Shown here: positions 1 through 9,860 of the stretch, one piece after another
How positions within the stretch are numbered: position 1 is the first letter of the stretch
Layout: each line of letters starts with the position of its first letter
Source: Palaemon carinicauda
Lineage: Eukaryota > Arthropoda > Malacostraca > Decapoda > Palaemonidae
NCBI RefSeq assembly: GCF_036898095.1
Contig: NC_090726.1
Coordinates: 40,964,191 to 41,028,190 of the forward strand
Direction of reading: 5' to 3'
DNA length: 64,000 nt
Made by a program: the position numbers and the translations under genes
Notes under the pieces: generated by a model
The model's input: the letters and a program-made list of their open reading frames with translations, nothing else
Database searches by the model: none
Told to the model about the DNA's origin: nothing

Positions 1-28
1 TTATTATTACTACTACTGGTGCTATCTA

Positions 29-70
<42 letters not shown>

Positions 71-90
71 TGGTGCTATCTATATTATTA

Positions 91-145
<55 letters not shown>

Positions 146-163
146 TACTACTGGTGCTATCTA

Positions 164-235
<72 letters not shown>

Positions 236-319
236 CATTATTATTATTATTACTACTGGTGCTATCTATATTATTATTATTATTACTATTATTATTATTA
301 TTACTACTGGTGCTATCTA

Positions 320-352
<33 letters not shown>

Positions 353-394
353 CATTATTATTATTATTATTATTATTATTACTGGTGCTATCTA

Positions 395-433
<39 letters not shown>

Positions 434-516
434 CATTATTATTATTATTATTATTATTACTACTGGTGCTATCTATATTATTATTATTTTTTTTATTGGT
501 GCTATCTATATTATTA

Positions 517-574
<58 letters not shown>

Positions 575-586
575 TGGTGCTATCTA

Positions 587-628
<42 letters not shown>

Positions 629-640
629 TGGTGCTATCTA

Positions 641-691
<51 letters not shown>

Positions 692-706
692 TACTGGTGC
701 TATCTA

Positions 707-748
<42 letters not shown>

Positions 749-766
749 TACTACTGGTGCTATCTA

Positions 767-823
<57 letters not shown>

Positions 824-838
824 TACCGGTGCTATCTA

Positions 839-874
<36 letters not shown>

Positions 875-895
875 TACTACTACTGGTGCTATCTA

Positions 896-953
<58 letters not shown>

Positions 954-964
954 GGTGCTATCTA

Positions 965-1021
<57 letters not shown>

Positions 1022-1042
1022 TACTACTACTGGTGCTATCTA

Positions 1043-1099
<57 letters not shown>

Positions 1100-1114
1100 T
1101 ACTGGTGCTATCTA

Positions 1115-1159
<45 letters not shown>

Positions 1160-1171
1160 TGGTGCTATCTA

Positions 1172-1219
<48 letters not shown>

Positions 1220-1244
1220 CATTAATATCAAATATATTCAGATA
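1..1244. repeat. Compound (TTA)n satellite with regularly interspersed GGTGCTATCTATA islands
   Basis: Long (TTA)n runs are interrupted about 18 times by the same island, CTACTGGTGCTATCTATA or a shorter form, at spacings of roughly 16 to 75 bases. The islands keep a multiple-of-three spacing, which leaves a 408-codon poly-leucine reading frame on the plus strand; I read that as an artefact of the triplet unit, not a protein. Rare variants include a CATTA triplet inside runs, a T-rich interruption near 485-495 and one ACCGGTG island near 825. The array is cut by the window edge, so its true length is unknown. Confidence 0.95.
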
Positions 1245-1369
1245 AATGTAGGCCGTCATTATGACGATAGACTTCATTCCTTTATCTTGAAGAATTTTGA
1301 CATGCAAATTGGGAAGGTGAAATCCTTAACCTTCACAATTCAGTTATGAAATATATTAACAAATGTTTG

Positions 1370-1505
<136 letters not shown>

Positions 1506-1963
1506 TGTATACATAATGTTATGCTAGCTTTAATAATGTCAAGTAATATTTATTTTGTCTTTTTCGTGAAGTTCCCCCTTAATTGTACTTCCATAGCATT
1601 TACTCTGTAATCCTTGTTTGAACTGTGATTTTGTTTGTATTTAGTTCTCCTTGTTGGGGTGAAGTTTAGTCTTCTTTGGAAGCTGGAATTTGTTTTAAGG
1701 TCAGATTAACTGACGCTGTGTAACTATTAAGTATTACTTTTTAAGTATCTCCAGTATTTCGTAAGTTGCTCCAGCAAGAGTTGATTTTGTATTTTATTCA
1801 ATTGTTTTGTTTTAGTGTACATGAGTTGTGGTGAATTTATTTGTATTTATTTTGTAGTGCAACAGAGAATAGTGATCCCTTTAGTTCAATGTTTTGAAGT
1901 GTAAGGGGCGAACTACTTATTCAGTTTTTTAAGTTTTCAACGATGCTGCGATTATGAATGTGA

Positions 1964-1992
1964 GGTTAGCTTGTAAGGCGTACAAGCTAACC
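1964..1992. other. Perfect 12-bp inverted repeat with 5-base loop
   Basis: The arm GGTTAGCTTGTA is followed by AGGCG and then its exact complement TACAAGCTAACC. No T tract or gene boundary is attached to it, so its role is unknown. Confidence 0.7.
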
Positions 1993-2416
1993 ACTGAATT
2001 CTATAGAAGTAATATTCGGAAATTTGTAAGGACGAAATTGTGTAGAACATGTTCATACCTTAGTATTTTGATGTAGGTCAAATCAGCTCGGGCTGACACA
2101 TTTGAAAAGTAAAGAGAATTTAGTGTTTGAGCAATTTTTACGAGATATCTCGTTAAACCTTAATGGAAAGTCATTATTATATTACACACCTGGTAGACTT
2201 AAGAACCATAGGATAGTTGAAGTGCATCGCTAGAAATTCTATGGAATAGATTGTGAAAATTCAGATAGTTAAACATGGCTACTATGATTACAGGTGATAA
2301 ACTCTTCCTACCATAGGAGGTCAACTTTGTATATCTAGCACTATAATCTTGCAGGACATTTCATGCATAAAATTCCTAGCTTGAAAAGGCTTGGCTGATA
2401 TTATTATTTTTTCCAG

Positions 2417-3137
2417 ATGTACCTCTACCATCAGCTGTTGCTTCACATGTGGTATTGACACCTGCGACTAATCCAGTCTGTTGGAGATCCAGATTACCTC
2501 CTTACAAGCAGGAAGCTATGGAACGGGAAGTAGTTTCTTATCCAGAATGGGTTGGCAGAACAGTGACAAACTCGTGAGCCTCACCCTGCATCTTTTACCA
2601 AAAAACCAGGTTAGTCTTAAATCTCGAAAGTTTATCGGAAGTCAAACTCTGCCTCCCTTAAGACACTAATCCTTTGATAAGAATGTTAATTATTGCTGTT
2701 GCAAATGCCAAATTCTTAAGTTTTATTAAAATACCAAGTACCCTTGACAGAAAATGCTAAGAAGGCCTCTGCCTGTATCATATCTTTAGTTAAATTTCAA
2801 CACTATTCTTCCCTTTGAAAATGACAAATGCTGTTAAAACGTTTAAACCTGTAATATTCTGTTTCAGATAAGAAATGTTGCCATTGATGACACAGATCTA
2901 CGACAACACTTGGAAAGTACATTAAAAGATCGTGATACCTGTTTCTTCACCTTAAAGACCTGGCAGAAAACTACCATTGGAATTAGTCTCAACTTGGGTC
3001 ATGGATGTTGGGAGCAGAATGATTGCCCCCAGTATGATGGTTACATGTATCAAAGAATTGCCTACCCACAACCCTCTATTGTGGCTATATTTTATAGAGG
3101 TTCTGTCAACTTTTCAGCCAAGTTGCTGTACCAATGA
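2417..3137 (+). CDS. Candidate two-exon ORF of unknown product (host gene fragment or decayed repeat)
   Basis: Two exon-like blocks carry good splice signals. A pyrimidine tract and CAG end at 2416; CCAG|GTTAGT is a donor after 2609; TTCTGTTTCAG ends at 2867. One frame, open from 2481, runs through the first block in phase 0 and continues in phase 0 from 2868 to a TGA at 3135-3137, giving about 132 residues. The second block contains a cysteine- and tryptophan-containing stretch (HGCWEQNDCPQYDGY). A second frame of the first block is also open for about 50 codons before TGA, so the true frame there is uncertain. AATAAA lies at 3445-3450. I recognise no family. It could be the end of a host gene, a pseudogene or chance. 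Confidence 0.25.
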
Positions 3138-6100
3138 TTAATCTCGCCAGTCCTAAGATTGACTAAAGTGGGCAGAAGGTTGTCAACTTGCATTTGCAGA
3201 TATTGAAATAGTCTTCTGTGTTGAAGGCTATCTGAATCCGACAAGCTGTTTATCTCAAAGTAGAAGTTAGTGATGTGGCTGTAGGAGCAGCTTCGATGCA
3301 GACTGGTGACTGTGATTTGCTACCCCAGATTTCTTATGAAAGTAAACTGAAGCCTCAGTTCCTAGATTACAGTGGAAGAGGCGGCTTGGGCTCTCCTTCA
3401 CGTTCTTGAAAAAATTGATTAGTATGTCATATTTGTCTCTTGTAAATAAAATTGATAATCGATCTCCTTTAGTTTTTTCTGACCGTAATCCTTTGTGTTT
3501 TGTAGTAAAACAAAAAAACTTAGAGGTTAACTTATGGGCCTTGGTCCTGCAGCAGTATAGCATTGGGATATTGCATATCAAAGGAAAGATTAAACTTCAT
3601 TGCTGTCATGCTTTCTAGATGCTGACTTTAGCTTCTGTATACTAAACCTTTAAGCTTGTTACTAGCATCTACAATGTTCTGTTTCCTCTTAAAGGGAGGG
3701 ACACATTATGAAATGAAGTATATCTTTATATTTCTGTGTTCCCCAATATGTACTCTAATGAAGTTATTCTTTCTGTTAGTTTAATCTTTGAAAGTTTTAA
3801 TTTGTTAAATCAGATTCACTAGTCTATAAATGATTAATTTCAATTATTATTTTCGTAATATTCTCCCCCCAGGAATTGGTTTAAGTCCTTACTTTATTCT
3901 ACTAGAATCGCTTTTTCAGTTTTAAGTTTAATGTGGAGATTTGGGAGTTTTAAAAAGCTAAACATTGATTTATATAAAGTATTTATATTCAAATATAAAC
4001 TAAGTAAGTTTTCCTTTAGTTTTTCTCTTATATACTAAATCCTATAAAGCAGTCTTTTTAAACGGATTCGGCTTTGTTACCAGTAGCGTAACATATATAC
4101 CTAAATATTATGTGCATGTATATTATTATACAAACTCTTAATTCGCTCTTTACTCGTAAAAGCATATAACTGAGACCTTCAGCAAGGGAGAGGCAGAGTT
4201 AGGAGAAAGATCTGTGGCCTTTAGTGAACTCTCAGATGGTAGAAATGTCCCTTATTCCCGTGCAGAGCTTTAAAGTGGGAGAAGGGTGTGAGGTATCTAA
4301 TAAATAATTAAGATAAATTGATAATTCCAGAGGAAAGCTTAAGAACATTGAAGTAGGATGGCAAATTAGAGACGCCTTTTTCAGTTCTTTTAGAATATAA
4401 ACTGGATGTGTGTAATCACTGAAACCAGATTGACTGGATTCGGGAAAAAAAAGTCTTAGAGGAAAGTGGTTTCTACATCCTGGGAGAGAGTATGGCACTC
4501 CATTTCGGGAAGTAGGTTTTTTTTCTAATGAACTGATGATGGGGAACATATATACCAGTGGATGCTTGGACATCTTTGTGGGAAAAAAATCTACGAAATT
4601 GACCATTTAGCAATTAATAGATAATGTAAAAAGTCACTACTTTGATGACATATGAAGACAGAGACCTGATATACGAAGGGACAACAAACTTTGGTCTCGA
4701 CACTTGAGACACCGAGTTGAAGACCAGGAAAAGTAATGCAAACCTAACTCACACATTCCCAGATATGACACTGAAAAACTAAGCTAACACTAGTAGAAAG
4801 GATTGTTATAGCTTGCTGAAACAGATTTGTGGTCTTAATGTTTCCTGGTGAAGTAGAAATAGATTCGAATATCCATTGTAAAATAAGTTGAAATCCTTAG
4901 GGAATTTACCAACATCACAACCAGACAGTGAAGTGGAGCAAAACGAAAGAAATGGTTGATTTGTGAAACAAAAACTGATAAAGAAAAGAAAAGCAAAACT
5001 TGACTTTGAATCATTAAAGGAAAACAGTCATTTTTTTTTACCTAATTAAGAACTGAATATATGAGCCTTGATAGTGAAGTAAACGAGATGATTTAGAAGA
5101 GAGAAGAAGGGTCATGATTCGTTTTGTTTTTGGACAACAATGGAAATAGCAATATGGTGACTTATGTATGGAACCTGTTTTAAATATTTTAGACATAATA
5201 ATGCATGAAGGACAGCACATATTTTAATGCATACTCTACGAATGTGTTATGATTATACATAGGCCTACGTATCAACATAAATGTTTCCCATTGCGTTTTA
5301 ATGTAAAATTGGTAATTTTTACATAATATATAATGCATATTTAATCAAAATAATGATGATTTGGTTGATTATATATTGTTCTACCATATGTATGGAGATT
5401 TAACTAAGTTAAGCAATGAAATTATGCCTGCCAAAAATGAAAAATTATAATGTTCCGTATATATGAATAATATTATGTAGCATATATTAAATAAAATATT
5501 ATAATAAAGTAATTATTGTAATAAATTATAATATACATAGTATTAAAGTAAATAATTGTCTTTGTTCGGTTGGCCTAAATAATGCCAGCATGTGTATTAA
5601 CATTTCATATTCTGTATTGTATTTTCCCATAGAGAGACATGAAATGAATTAAAATACAACTAAAACTTATATATAAATCTTTAAACAAGTATTAAAACTC
5701 AAATAAAGCATAAATATGTATTTAAAAAACGCAAAATAAATTTAAAAGTTGGAACCTTTTTACTTTTCTTCCGGGTATTGGATAAACGTAAACAAACCAT
5801 CAATCTTCGGCAAGTGTTAAAAAGAAGTCCCTTAGTACAGTGCTTTATTTAGATGGGAAATGAATAGGTAAGAGTAATTTCAATATTTGTAATACTTTAT
5901 AAAAGTAATTTATGATATATGTAAAGATTGTAGACTTAAATTCGTTGATTTATACTCGAATCCCAGTCCCCAAGATCTTGTCCCGCTTACGATCATTTTA
6001 ACCTTTGGCCCCTAAAAGGTGTTAATTATTTAATTATTAACAGAATTTCCGCCACACTTGTACTGTATTGTATACTTATTTACATAGTAAGACAGCTCAT

Positions 6101-6425
6101 ATACACATAACCTTGTACATGTCAGAGAGTTTCATGTGTCCAAACAAGAATATTATAAAGTTGTAACCAAATATGTCCTCCAAACTCTTGGGTATGACTT
6201 GCCTTAGGATAAGCTGGGAGGAGGGGGTTGTATGTATGATAGCGGTCATCTGTATGTATGACGACGGCTAACTAAGAATACAGCAGTGTAAGGGGGTCGC
6301 AGGGGTCCCTTACCAACCCCTTTAGTTAAGTAGGTAAGGACACATCTTGAAGGTTAGGTTAGTTGATGTCCATATTTTATGCTCGCTGGAGGAACTGACC
6401 GCTGATATACAAAGGCTCCAAGTGG
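3138..6425. other. AT-rich non-coding stretch
   Basis: No gene, RNA or mobile element is recognisable. Short open frames on both strands lack composition or motifs suggesting coding. One AATAAA at 3445-3450 could serve the upstream candidate exons. Confidence 0.6.
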
Positions 6426-6590
6426 GGTTTTAGGGATGGGTGCATGGGAAGGAAACACAGGGTTTTGACTTTTCTTAGGGTAAGAGTGGTTATAGGGATG
6501 GGTTGTTGGGAAGCAAACACGCGGTTACGACTTGTGTTATGGTAAGCAGGTTTATAGGAATGGGTACTTTGGAAGCAGGGTTACCAGCAC
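6426..6590. repeat. 62-bp tandem repeat, about 2.6 copies
   Basis: Units start near 6426, 6488 and 6549, each beginning GGTTnTAGGGATGGG or a close variant and containing GGAAGnAAACAC. Copies differ at scattered positions, so the array is not recent. The 6590-7959 stretch that follows shows nothing recognisable. Confidence 0.75.
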
Positions 6591-7959
6591 CATTTCAAAC
6601 ACTCCAGCCTGAAGATGAGAGACAATACTTCTCAAAATGTGACGCTGTAAACCGTACTTTACCTTCTTTGTGTACTCATTTTGTAAATTGCATTATGCCC
6701 AATTTTGACCCGCATTGGATCTACCATATCCATGATGATGAAGGATGAATTTTGCCTTCATATTGGCAGAATGCAGTAATGTTGAAAAGAAAATCATCAG
6801 ATCTATTAAGATAGAAAACAAAAGCAATGCTACCGAGGCAGTGATCATATTCAAAGAAATAATCTGAAGAGTCACAAGAACTCGTTAATAATGTCTACTC
6901 TAACCTAGGTCGCTGGGTCCTTATTGAAATGGGGGTGGGGGTGTGATGATTCGTCCCCTTTGCTTTATCCTTTAATAAGCCACTTGTGCGCTTGGGCAAC
7001 TGGTGGCTCATTACATTTATTATCCTTTATTCAGGATAAGAAGTTGCAGATGGTGATTTGCCTTTTTGTGGTGTCTGTATCTGCATTAGGAAAAGCTAAA
7101 TATTCAGGACGTTTACTGTAAACTATACTGATGTACAATGTAGAACTGAAATATTGAGAGAGCAAGCTTAAATTGTAGTGCCTAGTATATAGATAAGGGT
7201 ATACTGTAAAGGGAAATGAGCAAATTTAGTTCATCATTAGAGTCTACTTTGCGTGAATTATTGCTTCTCTTCCTTATTATCACTACACATATCCCATACC
7301 GTATTTTGAAATTAGTTTTTTATAGGATAAATAACATAGGAAATTAGAAATTTACGTTGAGAGAGCGTATTCTGAAAATTTAGGGTAATGATCATGCTAC
7401 CATCAAATAACACAACCTAAGGTCTATTCAAATGAGACTAGACTCTAGCAATGGAAAATTGAGTGGAGCTGATGTACAGCTAGTGAGTACCCAAAATTAC
7501 ATAATTAATAGAAAGCCTTGAGACTCTTTCTAACAAGATATGTTTTTCAGATTTGAATGCGAATCGTCCCACAAGCCACAGTTGGTGGTGTTCAGGCATG
7601 CCCCCACACCGGGAAACGGATTTCTTAATCAGAAAGGAGAGTGGTAAGTAGAGTTTATGTTTTGTAGGGTGGGATTCTTGGAACCAGTTAAGTTCGTCCT
7701 TTCCATTACAGGGTCTTTGCTTATATCTTCCATTCCTTTGTTCACATCTTTAACTATTTCTATATCATAGCAAAATATCATTGAGTTGGGAAAGTTGAGG
7801 CAAACAGAGTGAACATTTCTGGTAAAGTGCCTTCTCCCTTACTGAAATTATGAGTGTTTTTATGAAATAATTCTTGTTTAATCAAAATCACTTGAGAAAA
7901 AATCCACTTAAGTGTGTTGAAACCATTTAAGGATATATCCTAAAACATAAATTAAAAAT

Positions 7960-8802
7960 TTAACGGCTTATCTGTTTAGCGACAAATGTCAGTTGGGTGA
8001 GTTGTCTCTGGGGGCACGAGCATTCCTCTGTCTGAATATTAGTCGATGATGTTTCCTGTGTCGCTTCGCCAATGCAGGGGAAGGTGGAAGAGATTATACC
8101 TAAGGCGATGCAGCCCTCTTTGCTCAAGTAAATCTTGTCAGAGTTGTCGGTGACATAGGTGATTTGTCTGGTTTCAACCAATTTACCCCTGTTGTTGGTA
8201 CCTGTAAAGCGAAGAATAACGGCTCCTAGAATATTTATGCCTTTACTGTTGGCAGCTTTCATGGAGATATTAACTGGAATCAGATCAGAATGCTTGATGT
8301 GAAGTTTATTCAGAGCATGGATACCTGCCAGACAACTCTGACATCCTGTGTCTGCCATTACTCGAGCCTCTGCTGCTTTCGGTGGGGCGTGAAGTTTGAA
8401 GCCGAAGTGGGAATAGTCTTCTGTGGAAGTTGATATTTTGAGGTTAATGAATGGTTGGGGCCCAGAGGGCCTTTTAATCCATGATTTTGACATAGCGTCA
8501 TACTGATAGTGATCAAGTGTAATGGACGAGTTGTTATGATATGTGGTGACAGAACAAAGTTCATTAAACACAGCATTATCTTCAGGTTGGATTGCAGCAT
8601 GTGATTGTATTCCACTTGCTTGAGGTGATTTCTTCCTGCAAACTGAAGCAAAATGGTGTAATTTATTGAAAGAAAGGCATGTTTTATCAAATGTAGGGCA
8701 TTCTGATTTTCTGAAACTTGCAAGGGCCTTTTTGCCATGCCCTGTTTTACCACAATAAGAGCAACTCACATCAGAAGCAGGTTTATTTAAGTCATGCTTC
8801 AC
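7960..8802 (-). CDS. Retrotransposon zinc-knuckle and aspartic protease ORF (Ty3/gypsy-like), pol missing
   Basis: This frame follows the gag frame by a -1 shift. Its N-terminal part has a Cys/His cluster (CSYCGKTGHGKK then CLSFNKLHHFASVC), resembling a paired zinc-knuckle region. Near residues 150-160 it has ADTGCQSCLAG, which matches the DTG active-site signature of retropepsin-type proteases; residues up to about 240 would form the rest of that fold. The frame then reads CSCPQRQ and stops at 7960. Related elements would continue into reverse transcriptase, but no RT, RNase H or integrase motif is visible further downstream on this strand, so the copy is truncated. The nominal start is GTG; entry by frameshift from gag is more likely. 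LTRs were not identified. Confidence 0.75.
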   Translation of the reverse strand: MKHDLNKPASDVSCSYCGKTGHGKKALASFRKSECPTFDKTCLSFNKLHHFASVCRKKSPQASGIQSHAAIQPEDNAVFNELCSVTTYHNNSSITLDHYQYDAMSKSWIKRPSGPQPFINLKISTSTEDYSHFGFKLHAPPKAAEARVMADTGCQSCLAGIHALNKLHIKHSDLIPVNISMKAANSKGINILGAVILRFTGTNNRGKLVETRQITYVTDNSDKIYLSKEGCIALGIISSTFPCIGEATQETSSTNIQTEECSCPQRQLTQLTFVAKQISR

Positions 8803-9521
8803 AATCCTGGTTCGGTTAAATTTTTTTTGTACGAACTTGAGGCATCGGTGCTTGGGGATTCCGTGAATAAAGACGCTGAGCGTTTACCGGCTTCTTTTCT
8901 CTCTACAAATCTAAAAACTTCTTCTAGTGTCATGTTTTGATTTCTGTTACCCAACAGGTCGAGTTGTATCTCCTGGTCTTCAATGCCTCTGATAAGGATA
9001 TCCTGAATAATTGGCTCTGTATAATTCACTTCACTATCGCAGGAAGGGCAGTCTAGGAGGAATTTACATATACCAGCTTGCCCCCTTAATTTGGCTCCAA
9101 ATGCTCGGATGGGTTCGTCTCTGTCTTGCCTCATATTATGGAGTGTGACCCGTGCCACCATTACATTTTCTTCACGCACGGCTAGGGCTTGAATGGCAGC
9201 AATGACTTCGGCAATAGGTTTCGAGAGGAGGCTGCCTCCAGCAGCTCTAGTCACATCTTTACGCAATTGATCTTCACAACACTCTACCAGCTGAACAACA
9301 GCTTCTTGCCCGTTAATGGCTGTGGCATTTACATATTCATCCCTCCTTATTAAAAAATATGACCACTCCTCAGTGGTTCCTGCGGCAGTGATGGTAGGCC
9401 TCTTAACTTTTTCCACTTGTGCATGTTGCGCTGCAACACCTGGTCGAGCAGCAGCTGTGTATTTTATGCAATGGGCGGTCAGTAGGGCAGCAACAATGGC
9501 GTCAGACAGGTCGGGGGTCAC
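8799..9521 (-). CDS. gag: Retrotransposon Gag-like capsid ORF
   Basis: A 240-codon frame whose central part (residues about 45-205, around EEWSYFLIRRDEYVNAT and MRQDRDEPIRAFGAKLRGQA) has the look of Gag capsid proteins of Ty3/gypsy-like elements in marine invertebrates. The C-terminus is polar and lacks a zinc knuckle, which instead lies in the next frame. Its TGA overlaps the first codons of the protease frame by four bases. Gag would form the particle that packages the element RNA in the cytoplasm. Family assignment is by overall appearance, not by alignment. The stretch 9525-9860 upstream should hold the leader or LTR, but I see no terminal repeat. Confidence 0.7.
   Translation of the reverse strand: MTPDLSDAIVAALLTAHCIKYTAAARPGVAAQHAQVEKVKRPTITAAGTTEEWSYFLIRRDEYVNATAINGQEAVVQLVECCEDQLRKDVTRAAGGSLLSKPIAEVIAAIQALAVREENVMVARVTLHNMRQDRDEPIRAFGAKLRGQAGICKFLLDCPSCDSEVNYTEPIIQDILIRGIEDQEIQLDLLGNRNQNMTLEEVFRFVERKEAGKRSASLFTESPSTDASSSYKKNLTEPGL
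8817..8823 (-). promoter_or_regulatory. Candidate -1 ribosomal frameshift heptamer A AAT TTA between gag and protease
   Basis: On the minus strand, eight A are followed by TTTA. In the gag frame this reads A AAT TTA, fitting the X XXY YYZ rule and identical to the known slippery heptamer of Rous sarcoma virus. The zero-frame stop lies 15 bases downstream, and the -1 frame is the protease frame and stays open across the junction. Confidence 0.65.
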
Positions 9522-9860
9522 ATAATTGCAATTGTCGATGGAGCATTGTACAGCAGGTATTGTAATGTAGCAAGATCACTGATATTATCATAAATAAGAT
9601 TCACTTTTTGTTCATGAAATGTTTATTATCACTTGGAAGGCATCACATGACAATGATAATATTTGCAATGAAAGATAGCACGATGAGAAATAAAATGGCA
9701 TTTGCATCGGCAGTCAAAATAAATTCAATATGAAATTACACTGACACCTAATAGCATATATGAGTCAGTTAATGAATTCACAATATACACAGCTAGCTAA
9801 TGAACCATTTGCTGCTAGCATATAATAGATAATAAAGTTTAGCTAAAGTCTAGACAAATG

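Noticed and set aside
19..1245. 408-codon poly-leucine ORF
   Set aside because: It is only the translation of the TTA satellite.
7960..9521. Independent host-domesticated gag gene
   Set aside because: The protease signature and frameshift site fit a transposon, and no sign of single-frame host gene structure is seen; truncation explains the missing pol.
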